Source of the DNA: JBLNDG01 sp050261415
GTDB taxonomy: Bacteria; Bacillota; Clostridia; Lutisporales; Lutisporaceae
NCBI GenBank assembly: GCA_050261415.1
Contig: JBLNDG010000092.1
Location: 1-24,406, forward strand
Direction of reading: 5' to 3'
DNA length: 24,406 bases
The position numbers were made by a program, and so were the translations under genes. This document shows positions 7,360-14,293 of this stretch, in pieces. The notes beneath the pieces are model-generated. The model had not been told where the DNA came from and did not search any database. It saw only the letters and a list, made by a program, of their open reading frames with translations. Position 1 is the stretch's first letter; the number at the start of each line of letters is the position of its first letter.

Positions 7360-8952
7360 ATGAACAATTATATACCGAAAGAATATGGTTTTGTAAATGA
7401 AAAAGCGCTGAATTATTTACCTGGAAGTCCCGAAAGGATTGAACTGGAAACTGAGCTGAAACGTATAAAAAGTACTTTTATAGATATACCAGTCATAATT
7501 GGCGGCAACGAGATTCGAACTAATAATAAAGGACAATGTTTGATTCCCCATGATAATAAAAAGTCTATCGGAGAATATCACAAAGCAGGTAAAAAGGAAG
7601 TAGTAACGGCTATTGAGGAAGCTCTAAAGGCAAAATCCGGATGGGAAAAACTAGATTGGCAATCCAGGGCAGCAATCTTCTTAAAAGCTGCAGAACTGGC
7701 AGCAGGTCCATGGAGAGCAAAGTTAAATGCAGCTACCATGCTTACTCAAAGTAAAACCTACAAGCAAGCAGAAATTGATTCAGCATGCGAGTTAGTAGAT
7801 TTTTTACGGTATAATGCAGCTTGTTTGCACCATATATACAGCGAACAGCCTATATCAACAGGTACTGTATTGAACAGAATTGAGTATAGACCACTGGAGG
7901 GGTTCATATTCGCCATATCTCCTTTTAACTTTACATCCATAGGCAGCAATCTTGTAGGGGCTCCTGCAATAGCAGGAAACACGGTTCTATGGAAACCCGC
8001 CTCTAACGCAGTATACTCCTCCTATGTGGTATATCAATTGTTCAGAGAGGCTGGGCTGCCAGACGGTGTCATCAATTTTCTTCCGGGAAACCCCAGGGAT
8101 ATAGGAGATACCGTCATGATCAATGAAAATCTCAGCGGGGTTCATTTTACCGGTTCGACTAAAGTATTTCAAGATATCTGGACGACAATAGGCAACAACA
8201 TCTCCAGCTATAAAACCTTTCCAAGGATTGTAGGTGAAACCGGCGGCAAAAACTTCATTATCGCTCACCCATCTGCTGAAATAGAAGCTGTTGCTAAGGG
8301 CTTACTTGAGGGAGCGTTTGAATATCAAGGACAAAAGTGTTCTGCTGCATCACGTGCATATATTGCCGGCAGTATATGGTTCAAAGTAAAGGAAGAACTG
8401 CTTAAGAAGGTCGGCAGTGTTAAAGTTGGTGATGTAGAAGATTTCGATAATTTTATGGGAGCAGTTATTGATAAAAAATCTTATGACACAATAAAAAGTT
8501 ATATTGAATATGCAAATAATTCCAAGGAAGCAGAAATACTATCCGGAGGCAAATGCGACGAGTCGGTAGGCTACTTTGTAGAACCTACTGTCATAATAAC
8601 CACCAATCCGCATTTCAAGACCATGGAAGAAGAAATATTCGGACCAGTCCTTACAATTTATATTTATCAGGACGAAGATTTCACAGATACTCTAAGATTG
8701 TGCGACAATACATCCAAATATGGCTTGACAGGCTCAATATATGCAAAGGACAGATATGCCATAACAGAAGCAGAAAAGGAATTAGTACATTCAGCAGGCA
8801 ACTTCTATATAAATGTAAGGCCGACAGGAGCTGTAGTAGGGCAACAGCCCTTTGGCGGTGCAAGGCTGTCCGGTACAAATGACAAAGCGGGCTCCAAGCT
8901 GAACTTGCTGCGTTGGATGAGCCCCAGAACTATAAAGGAAGCATTGATATAA
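7360..8952 (+). CDS. L-glutamate gamma-semialdehyde (1-pyrroline-5-carboxylate) dehydrogenase
   Basis: NAD-dependent aldehyde dehydrogenase that oxidises glutamate-5-semialdehyde to glutamate, the last step of proline and arginine/ornithine catabolism. The 530-residue length, the N-terminal LNYLPGSPERIELETEL and the IPVIIGGNEIRTNN segment match the ALDH4-type P5C dehydrogenases rather than generic ALDHs. The catalytic cysteine is Cys327 in EYQGQKCSAASRAYI and the general base is Glu293 in VGETGGKNF, 34 residues apart as expected. The nucleotide-site asparagine lies in ISPFNFTSIGSN, and GPVLTIYIY and GQQPFGGARLSGTNDKAG are also present. AAAGGAGA lies 9-10 nt before ATG 7360. No proline dehydrogenase is next to it, so the substrate probably comes from ornithine/arginine or from a distant gene. 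It looks intact and is followed by a terminator. Confidence 0.92.
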   Translation: MNNYIPKEYGFVNEKALNYLPGSPERIELETELKRIKSTFIDIPVIIGGNEIRTNNKGQCLIPHDNKKSIGEYHKAGKKEVVTAIEEALKAKSGWEKLDWQSRAAIFLKAAELAAGPWRAKLNAATMLTQSKTYKQAEIDSACELVDFLRYNAACLHHIYSEQPISTGTVLNRIEYRPLEGFIFAISPFNFTSIGSNLVGAPAIAGNTVLWKPASNAVYSSYVVYQLFREAGLPDGVINFLPGNPRDIGDTVMINENLSGVHFTGSTKVFQDIWTTIGNNISSYKTFPRIVGETGGKNFIIAHPSAEIEAVAKGLLEGAFEYQGQKCSAASRAYIAGSIWFKVKEELLKKVGSVKVGDVEDFDNFMGAVIDKKSYDTIKSYIEYANNSKEAEILSGGKCDESVGYFVEPTVIITTNPHFKTMEEEIFGPVLTIYIYQDEDFTDTLRLCDNTSKYGLTGSIYAKDRYAITEAEKELVHSAGNFYINVRPTGAVVGQQPFGGARLSGTNDKAGSKLNLLRWMSPRTIKEALI

Positions 8953-8969
8953 TCATATTCCATCATTAT

Positions 8970-8997
8970 ACCAACTTAGGTTTCTAAGTTGGTTTTT
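8970..8997 (+). terminator. Rho-independent terminator after P5C dehydrogenase
   Basis: ACCAACTTAG pairs perfectly with CTAAGTTGGT around a 4-nt loop, followed by TTTTT. It closes the Lrp-P5C dehydrogenase operon. Confidence 0.9.
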
Positions 8998-9025
8998 ATA
9001 TTATACTTGCATTACATATTGAAAA

Positions 9026-9526
9026 TTAAGCTTTTAGCTTCAGCTCCATAAATCTTGCGCCTTTAATAGGATTATACACATAAGGTCCAATATCATAGAA
9101 TCCCAATGATATATATAAAGCTTGTGCTTCTTTCATCGTTGGGAGAGTATCAAGCCTGATATAATGATAATTAAGCCTTGAAGCTTCTTCAATTATCATG
9201 TTGACAAGCCTTCTGCCAATTCCAAATCCCCTATATCCGTCACGAACATATAACCTTTTCATTTCACATATATCTTCGGAAATTTTACGGAGTGCAATGC
9301 AACCAGCCGCTTTATCATCAATTAATGCCAATAATAAAACCCCATCAGGCGGTCCATACTTTCCAGGCAATGTCTTTAGTTCTGTTTCAAAATTTTGAAA
9401 AGCAAGGTCTATTTTCAATGATTGGGCATATTCCAAAAAAAGCTGTTTGACTTCTTCAATCTTATCTTGTCCGGTTACATGCTTAAACTCAATAGAATAG
9501 CCCTTACCTTCAACTCTACTTTTCAT
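9026..9526 (-). CDS. GNAT-family N-acetyltransferase
   Basis: Acetyl-CoA-dependent acetyltransferase of 166 residues. The acetyl-CoA pyrophosphate-binding motif A is clear: KRLYVRDGYRGFGIGRRLVN (R-x-x-G-x-G/A). It is followed by YHYIRLDTLPTMKEAQALYI and SLGFYDIGPY, the usual C-terminal motif B region. The start is set at ATG 9524-9526 (MKSRVEGKGYSIEFKHV) because GGAGG lies about 10 nt upstream and the GNAT fold begins at YSIEFKHV. The frame stays open upstream to an ATG at 9655 (43 more residues) without a ribosome site, so that part is not included. The acceptor substrate cannot be predicted. The gene stands alone between convergent and divergent neighbours. Confidence 0.85.
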   Translation of the reverse strand: MKSRVEGKGYSIEFKHVTGQDKIEEVKQLFLEYAQSLKIDLAFQNFETELKTLPGKYGPPDGVLLLALIDDKAAGCIALRKISEDICEMKRLYVRDGYRGFGIGRRLVNMIIEEASRLNYHYIRLDTLPTMKEAQALYISLGFYDIGPYVYNPIKGARFMELKLKA

Positions 9527-9805
9527 AAATCGCAAACCTCCAAATCCGTGCCTTTTGCCAGCAATGTAAAACATCCATGCCTTGTTTCGTAATATATGGG
9601 TTATAAAATTTACTTGTTGTAATAAATTATAAAATATACCAATGTACGTGTCCATATAAATCCGCTTCTAATCTGCAACAGCTCCAGCAGGGTTACCCTC
9701 AAAAGGAATTGTTGTGAAAACAAAGGAACATACTTTGGTTGTCAGGATCACTTTGTAATAAAGCCCCAATGAAATATTTACATTTTATATAATGCATCTA
9801 TTGTA
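9527..9805. other. Divergent intergenic region between the GNAT and PadR genes
   Basis: Non-coding apart from the unlikely upstream extension of the GNAT frame. A TATAAT at 9788-9793 lies on the plus strand ahead of the PadR gene and may be its -10 element; I see no good -35 at the right distance, which would suit a weak or activated promoter. Confidence 0.4.
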
Positions 9806-9849
9806 AAACCGCTTAACATATGTTACTATTAACATACGTTAAGCGGTTT
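9806..9849 (+). promoter_or_regulatory. Long palindrome containing a PadR box
   Basis: Two 20-nt arms (9806-9825 and 9830-9849), beginning AAACCGCTTAACATATG, pair with a single mismatch around CTAT. The core holds ATGT (9820-9823), 8 nt, then ACAT (9832-9835): the ATGT-N8-ACAT box known for PadR-family operators. It lies just downstream of the putative -10 and ends 17 nt before the PadR start codon, where bound protein would block transcription. Autorepression is the natural reading. As RNA it would also form a strong hairpin, but there is no T tract, so it is not a terminator. Confidence 0.75.
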
Positions 9850-9866
9850 GCGTTAGGAGTGGTTAT

Positions 9867-10613
9867 ATGTCAATTAAATATGCAATATTGGGACTTCTCA
9901 GCTGGAAACCCTCTACAGGTTATGAGTTAAAGAAGGTTTTTGAGGAATCCTCATTCATGTATTGGTCGGGGAACAACAATCAAATATACAAGTCTTTAGT
10001 CCAGCTTCAGGATGAAGGCTTAGTAGTAAGTGAAGTTCAACACCAGGAGAGCTCCCCCTCAAAAAAAATCTATACAATTACTGAAGACGGACTTGCAGAA
10101 TTAAAGGAATGGATACTTTCATCACCTGAGCCGCCGGATTTTAAAAAGGCATTCCTGATTCAGCTGGCATGGGCGGATCAGCTTAGCAATAAGGAACTGA
10201 ATGAACTATTGGCAAGATATGAAAATGAAATAAAGCTGCAAATTTTGATGCAGCAGGAGAAAACTAAGAGGAGAGTTAATTCCCCTGATAGAAATCCCCG
10301 GGAAGTATTTTTATGGGACATGATTTCTGAAAACCTTATTTCCTCATACAAAAATGAACTAGACTGGGTTCAGAGGGTCCGCAGGGAGTTATTTGAAAAA
10401 GAGATTATCAAGGAGAGACGCAAAATGAATTATGAAATTATTGATAATGGGAACAAAAAGTATATTGAATTTATTTCAGGAACTGCACTGTTGGAAACCG
10501 AACAGGATGCACTGGACCTGGTTTCTTTATGCGGGGAAAATGATACGAATTTGCTTATGCTTCACAGTGAAGCTCTGGCTAAAGGATTTTTCAGGCCTAT
10601 AACCGAAAAATAA
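9867..10613 (+). CDS. PadR-family regulator with a C-terminal partial DUF4180 domain
   Basis: Transcriptional repressor-like protein of 248 residues. Residues 1-75 are a PadR winged helix: MSIKYAILGLLSWKPSTGYE, then NQIYKSLVQLQDEGLV and KKIYTITEDGLAELKEW. Residues about 90-180 form the charged helical PadR C-terminal (Vir-type) domain used for dimerisation. From residue 187 (MNYEIIDNGNKKYIEF ... ETEQDALDLVSLCGENDTN) the protein matches the start of DUF4180, a domain found alone or attached to PadR-type regulators. DUF4180 normally runs past 100 residues; here it ends after about 60 (ALAKGFFRPITEK). The frame then runs into a methyltransferase scar, so the 3' end was probably lost in a deletion. 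The N-terminal repressor should still fold. The palindrome upstream carries the PadR box. Targets beyond itself are not visible. Confidence 0.85.
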   Translation: MSIKYAILGLLSWKPSTGYELKKVFEESSFMYWSGNNNQIYKSLVQLQDEGLVVSEVQHQESSPSKKIYTITEDGLAELKEWILSSPEPPDFKKAFLIQLAWADQLSNKELNELLARYENEIKLQILMQQEKTKRRVNSPDRNPREVFLWDMISENLISSYKNELDWVQRVRRELFEKEIIKERRKMNYEIIDNGNKKYIEFISGTALLETEQDALDLVSLCGENDTNLLMLHSEALAKGFFRPITEK

Positions 10614-10956
10614 GCAGTCTGATAGTTAAGGAGACCCTCAAAGGAAAAAAGGATAGCTTGAAAATACTAGACGCCGGATGTGGTGAAGGCTCCCACCTGG
10701 CTCAAATAATAAATAATATAAAATGCAGCACTTCCGAAACAATTTTAAAGTCCTGGATATACTAGAAATACAGTATAGTATGCCCATTGAGCAAGAGAAC
10801 CTTAAGCATCTGATAAATATGACCCCTTTATCCTGGGGCGCATCTGATGAAAAGCTCAGAAATACCCTTTGTATCGGTATTGATAATGTAACTGTTGACC
10901 TGTCTATTATTCTGGGTATAAAGAAAAAAGCAAATGACAAGGCTTGGGGTTTATGA
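10614..10956 (+). pseudogene. rRNA (guanine-N1) methyltransferase-like scar, internally deleted
   Basis: Two pieces of one SAM-dependent methyltransferase gene in different frames. The first, directly after the PadR stop, reads SSLIVKETLKGKKDS, then LKILDAGCGEGSHLAQI, which is SAM motif I (D-A-G-C-G-E-G). The second, in another frame from about 10723, reads KVLDILEIQYSMPIEQENLK, then HLINMTPLSWGASDEKL and ends DLSIILGIKKK, which resembles the C-terminus of RlmA-type 23S rRNA guanine-N1 methyltransferases (the MTP[LF]xW motif). The N-terminal zinc-binding part and the central catalytic region are missing, so the remnant cannot be active. Inserting one A into the AAAAA run at about 10606-10610 would carry the PadR frame into this one (RPITEKISSLIVKE), suggesting a deletion fused the two genes. 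Confidence 0.65.
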
Positions 10957-10967
10957 CCCCAAGCCTT
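10939..10967. terminator. Stem-loop between convergent genes
   Basis: AAGGCTTGGGGT pairs perfectly with ACCCCAAGCCTT (12 bp, short loop). No T tract follows directly on either strand; a TTTTTTC lies some 10 nt further on the minus strand. It sits between the methyltransferase scar and the YkvA-like gene and probably works as a bidirectional terminator. Confidence 0.6.
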
Positions 10968-10975
10968 AGCTAACT

Positions 10976-11362
10976 TTAGAAAAAAAGCTTATATATTATT
11001 AAACCAATTACCAGAATCCAAATAAGAATTATTATTGTACCTGCAATCCAGTTCTTCGGTTTTACATCCTTAAATACCTCGTCGGCTTGTTCCCGGCATT
11101 CATTCATAATATTTTCAGGTATAAGCTTTATAACCAAAGCAACACCCGCCGGAATAAGTATCAAATCGTCCAAATAGCCCAAAACCGGAACAAAATCAGG
11201 AATAAGATCTATAGGACTCAGTGCATAGCCAACAACAATTACGGCAAGTAGTTTTGCATACCATGGCACATCAGGCCTTCTGCATGCCAGGTATAATACT
11301 TTTACTTCCTTTTTCAATGCTTTGGCTTTTGCTTTAATATCGTTCATAGCAACATGCAGCAC
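10976..11362 (-). CDS. YkvA-like membrane protein (DUF1232)
   Basis: Small membrane protein of 128 residues and unknown function. The DUF1232 signature is complete: YALSPIDLIPDFVPVLGYLD followed by DLILIPAGVALVI, preceded by the conserved RRPDVPWYAKLLA. A second hydrophobic segment at the end (WIAGTIIILIWILVIGLIIY) is a probable transmembrane anchor. The start is ATG 11362, just after GGGGGTG; an in-frame ATG at 11347 (MNDIKAKAKAL) is also possible. It lies 16 nt downstream of the methyltransferase gene on the same strand and is probably in its operon. Confidence 0.88.
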   Translation of the reverse strand: MLHVAMNDIKAKAKALKKEVKVLYLACRRPDVPWYAKLLAVIVVGYALSPIDLIPDFVPVLGYLDDLILIPAGVALVIKLIPENIMNECREQADEVFKDVKPKNWIAGTIIILIWILVIGLIIYKLFF

Positions 11363-11378
11363 CCCCTAGCTCACGTCC

Positions 11379-11948
11379 TTACTTCTCTCCTGTTATTAAG
11401 TAATAATCCGCATCAATATTTTTAATAGTTATATTTTTAAAACCCGCACCCTTCAATAGGTCCGTAACATATTCCTGATCAAGCCTGCGTTCCAGGACCG
11501 GCCCAAAATCGCTTTCCATCTTCTGCCATTCAATGACGGCAACCCTGCCGCTATCACTAAGCACCCTGTCAACCTCGACCAAGTATTTATCTTTATTCTC
11601 TATTTCATGCAGTACAAGGCTGATAAAAGCCAAATTTACTGATCCTTCCGGAATTTTCAAACCATCCTCCGATGTTTCAACAATTACCACATTAGAGCTG
11701 TTCTTTTCTTCTGCCTTCCTCGCTACCTCTTCAAGCATTTCCGGAAAAATATCCATTGCGTATACCTTTCCTGACTCTCCCACAATTTCTGAAGCAGGAA
11801 AAGTGAAGTACCCGATACCACAGCCTATGTCAGCCATAACATCTCCTTCCTTTAAGCCTATATCGTCTAGTATCTTAAAAGGCGGAAGTGCTTTTCTTCT
11901 CTGTTCATTATCAAGTTTACCCTTTAATACTTCAAATTTCTCAGACAT
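11379..11948 (-). CDS. Class I SAM-dependent methyltransferase
   Basis: Methyltransferase of about 189 residues, UbiE/ArsM-like in layout. SAM motif I is MADIGCGIGYFTFPA, motif II includes VYAMDIFPEML, and the region NLAFISLVLHEIENKDKYL is the post-II/motif III segment typical of methyltransferase type 11/31 domains. The start is ATG 11946-11948, 7 nt after GGAGGGG; the TTG two codons earlier is less well placed. The acceptor is unknown: there is no cysteine pattern that would suggest arsenite, and no quinone-pathway neighbours. The gene appears intact and is followed closely by the YkvA-like gene. Confidence 0.87.
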   Translation of the reverse strand: MSEKFEVLKGKLDNEQRRKALPPFKILDDIGLKEGDVMADIGCGIGYFTFPASEIVGESGKVYAMDIFPEMLEEVARKAEEKNSSNVVIVETSEDGLKIPEGSVNLAFISLVLHEIENKDKYLVEVDRVLSDSGRVAVIEWQKMESDFGPVLERRLDQEYVTDLLKGAGFKNITIKNIDADYYLITGEK

Positions 11949-11998
11949 CGTCAAACCCCTCCTTACTGCTATCTCTCATTATATTACTGGTTTTTCAT

Positions 11999-12030
11999 AA
12001 AAAAAACAATGGCAAAGCTGCAGCTTTGCC
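11999..12030 (-). terminator. Rho-independent terminator after the flavoprotein gene
   Basis: A perfect 20-nt palindrome (GGCAAAGCTG / CAGCTTTGCC, 12011-12030) is followed, reading on the minus strand, by ATTG and a run of eight T. It ends the transcript of the thioredoxin-reductase-like gene. Confidence 0.88.
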
Positions 12031-12033
12031 TGT

Positions 12034-12894
12034 TTAATGCTTTTTATCAATATAACCTACTGCATGCAGGGCGGCAATTTGACCTTCACCGGATGCTTTT
12101 GAAAGCTGATATGGTTTTCCTGCACAGTCCCCCGCCGCATATAGTCCCTTAATATTTGTCATCATATTCCTGTCAACCTTTATATGCGGGCCGTCCATTA
12201 CGAGGCCGGGTACCAATTGTTCAGGTGATACAGTTTCTTTTATTATAAAAACACCGTCTACTTCCAGCTTTGATGTCTTTAGAACAAGATGCGTAACCTT
12301 ACTGTCTCCTATGATTTCGACCGGATCGTCCTTTATGACTTCCACCTTATTTGACAATGTGCCTAATTCCTTGTAAACCGGCACATAGTATACCTTTTTA
12401 CAAACCTCAGACAAAAAGCCAGCCTCTTCCTCCCCCTCGTTTGTATAAGCTACTAAAGCAACTGTCTTGCCTTTATATAAAGGTGCATCACAAGTAGCAC
12501 AATAGCCTACACCTCTACCCAAATACTCTGTCTCCCCCTTAATGGCTTTGCCATAGTTGATACCTGTAGCAACAATTACAGATTTTGCCCGGTATATCTT
12601 ATCACCACTTAAAACATTGAATTCATCACCCATGACCAGGACGTTATCCACTTTTCCTTTAGTCAGTATCACTCCCGCATCTTCAATATGCTTTAAGAAC
12701 TGCTGCCGCAAATCCTCGCCTTTTATTTTCGAATGTCCCAGGTAATTGAATATATATGGTGATTTATGCATCTTTGCACTGCATAGCTCTGTGCCGAAAA
12801 TCAGTATGTTTTTATTCCGTATTTTACAGTTTATCGCGGCAGAAAGCCCGGCAGGCCCGCAGCCTATAATTGCGATATCATATAATTCATCCAA
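12034..12894 (-). CDS. Thioredoxin-reductase-like flavoprotein without a canonical NADPH motif
   Basis: FAD-containing disulfide reductase of 286 residues starting at TTG (12892-12894). The FAD-binding GxGxxG is IIGCGPAGLSAA near the N-terminus, the redox-active pair is Cys132/Cys135 in YCATCDAPLY, and the second FAD motif is GLYAAGDCAGKPYQLSKASG. Ordinary thioredoxin reductases carry GGGxSAxE just after the CxxC; here that position reads TVALVAYTNEGEEEAGFL, with no glycine-rich dinucleotide motif. Ferredoxin-dependent flavin thioredoxin reductases (FFTR), known in clostridia, share this trait, so electrons may come from ferredoxin rather than NADPH. It is also shorter than typical NADPH enzymes (about 310 residues). 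No thioredoxin gene is adjacent. A terminator follows. Confidence 0.8.
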   Translation of the reverse strand: MDELYDIAIIGCGPAGLSAAINCKIRNKNILIFGTELCSAKMHKSPYIFNYLGHSKIKGEDLRQQFLKHIEDAGVILTKGKVDNVLVMGDEFNVLSGDKIYRAKSVIVATGINYGKAIKGETEYLGRGVGYCATCDAPLYKGKTVALVAYTNEGEEEAGFLSEVCKKVYYVPVYKELGTLSNKVEVIKDDPVEIIGDSKVTHLVLKTSKLEVDGVFIIKETVSPEQLVPGLVMDGPHIKVDRNMMTNIKGLYAAGDCAGKPYQLSKASGEGQIAALHAVGYIDKKH

Positions 12895-12987
12895 ATTCCA
12901 TCCCTACTTTGCATCATTTAATTTATGGCCGAAAACCATATTACTGAATTTAGTATTCTAATATTTGTAAACAATATTCCATAAAAC

Positions 12988-14070
12988 CTACTCTACCTTT
13001 ACACTTATCCTTGTAATTCTATTATAACCGTATCCCTTCCTGTTCCATTCTTCCTCCTGTGGCTGAATATGTCCTGAGGAATCCTTCGCTCTTGCCATTA
13101 TTGTGTATTCCCCCTTTTTTTCGACATTCCACTGATATTTCCAAGATATCCATGCATACGGGTGTATGGCGTCTGGACAGATTGTCGCATTGCACCAGTT
13201 TACCCCGCCGTCTAAGCTTAATTCCACTTGTGTTATAACACCTTCACCGGTATAAGCAATACCTTTTATCAAATGAACTCCTGTATCCAGCAAGGACATA
13301 TCCAGAGGCTGCTGAATAATAGAATTTACTTTAATCTTGGTTACCGGCCTCTTTCCCATATCATCTTCTTTATGCGGATAATACATATAATCAACTGATT
13401 GAAACGGACCTTCAAACTTATGACCTATTACCGATATTTTCTTCAACCATTTTACCGATGCCATCCCATACCACTGCGGAACAATGAGCCTGAATGGATA
13501 GCCATGTTTGTAAGGAATTGGCCTGCCATTCAGTTCATATGCAATCATAGTATCGGGATGCAGTGCATTATCTATTGGAAGGCTTCTTTTGTATGAAAAC
13601 GACCCTTCCATATCCGTCCTAGGGCCTATATCATGACCTTCAAATACCACCTCTGTTGCCGAAGCTTTTATCCCGGCCATATGCAGCAGGTATATGAGCG
13701 GCACACCTCTCCAAGTACCTTGGTGAATTGCACCTTCCTTCCATTGATCACCATATGCTTTAGGGTCAAAATATGCCCTTCTGTTTCCCGAACATTCAAG
13801 CACCATGGTTAAGGTTTTTGAGGGCATTGATAATAGGTTCATGAAATGAAATACCATTGGTCTACTTACTTCCCCATCTATGGGTAATAAGAAGGAGCGG
13901 CATGTAAGCATGGGATAAAAGAAATGATTCCTTCTGTATAAATATTCCTGAGGAGTTACCATCTGACCCAAAAAATGTACCGGCGACTCCTGATTTTCAG
14001 GAACCAGCATACGGGTAGTAAGGTATGGTTTTATAAAGGGTCCTTTCCCATAAATCATCTTATTTATCAA
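12988..14070 (-). CDS. Sulfite-oxidase-family molybdopterin oxidoreductase
   Basis: Molybdenum-cofactor enzyme of 360 residues. The N-terminal molybdopterin domain holds the Mo-ligand cysteine, Cys93 in MVLECSGNRRAYFDP, followed by GTWRGVPLIYLLHMAGI, HPDTMIAYELNGRPIPYKHG and YPFRLIVPQWYGMASVKWLK, the standard substrate/cofactor loop of the family. The C-terminal domain (about residues 235-360, VHLIKGIAYTGEGVITQVEL, then SLDGGVNWCNA) is the Ig-like Mo-co dimerisation domain. There is no heme domain, no twin-arginine signal and no lipobox, so the protein is cytoplasmic as encoded. The physiological substrate and electron acceptor are unknown; sulfite is only one option. Ribosome site AAGGAG precedes the ATG. 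It lies upstream of the flavoprotein gene on the same strand (about 90 nt gap), a possible electron-transfer link. Confidence 0.88.
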   Translation of the reverse strand: MINKMIYGKGPFIKPYLTTRMLVPENQESPVHFLGQMVTPQEYLYRRNHFFYPMLTCRSFLLPIDGEVSRPMVFHFMNLLSMPSKTLTMVLECSGNRRAYFDPKAYGDQWKEGAIHQGTWRGVPLIYLLHMAGIKASATEVVFEGHDIGPRTDMEGSFSYKRSLPIDNALHPDTMIAYELNGRPIPYKHGYPFRLIVPQWYGMASVKWLKKISVIGHKFEGPFQSVDYMYYPHKEDDMGKRPVTKIKVNSIIQQPLDMSLLDTGVHLIKGIAYTGEGVITQVELSLDGGVNWCNATICPDAIHPYAWISWKYQWNVEKKGEYTIMARAKDSSGHIQPQEEEWNRKGYGYNRITRISVKVE

Positions 14071-14293
14071 CTCCTTATTTTAACCTACCCTATTTATATT
14101 TACAGATAGCTGGTTTTATGTGAGCTTACGAACCAGTTCCATTTTTGCCGTATCTGTCAACTTTTGCCGGTGCTTGAATTACTTTCGAAAATATTTTAGT
14201 TTCAGTGAATTATTTTAGTTGCTGTGTGGAAGAATTTCTTGTAAATGTACAAAGTATGTACAATATGTATAAAAATATAGAGATGAGAAAAGC
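14071..14293. other. Divergent region upstream of the ger locus
   Basis: AT-rich, with the short repeat GTACAAAGTATGTACAATATGTA just before gerA (about 14247-14269; two GTAC boxes 7 nt apart). Receptor operons of this type are normally transcribed by forespore sigma-G, but I could not fit a convincing sigma-G promoter. A 19-codon open stretch on the minus strand (KLTDTAKMELVRKLT then stop) may be debris. Confidence 0.3.

Noticed and set aside
8553..8882. Plus-strand 109-codon frame inside the P5C dehydrogenase gene
   Set aside because: A shadow of the dehydrogenase in another frame; composition and context do not support it.
9527..9655. N-terminal extension of the GNAT protein
   Set aside because: In frame, but the GNAT fold and a good ribosome site support ATG 9526.
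9806..9849. Palindrome as a transcription terminator
   Set aside because: No T tract on either side, and it lies directly upstream of a start codon with a PadR box in its centre.
14110..14180. Short minus-strand frame KLTDTAKMELVRKLT
   Set aside because: About 19 codons between two stops, no start; could be debris but is too short to call.
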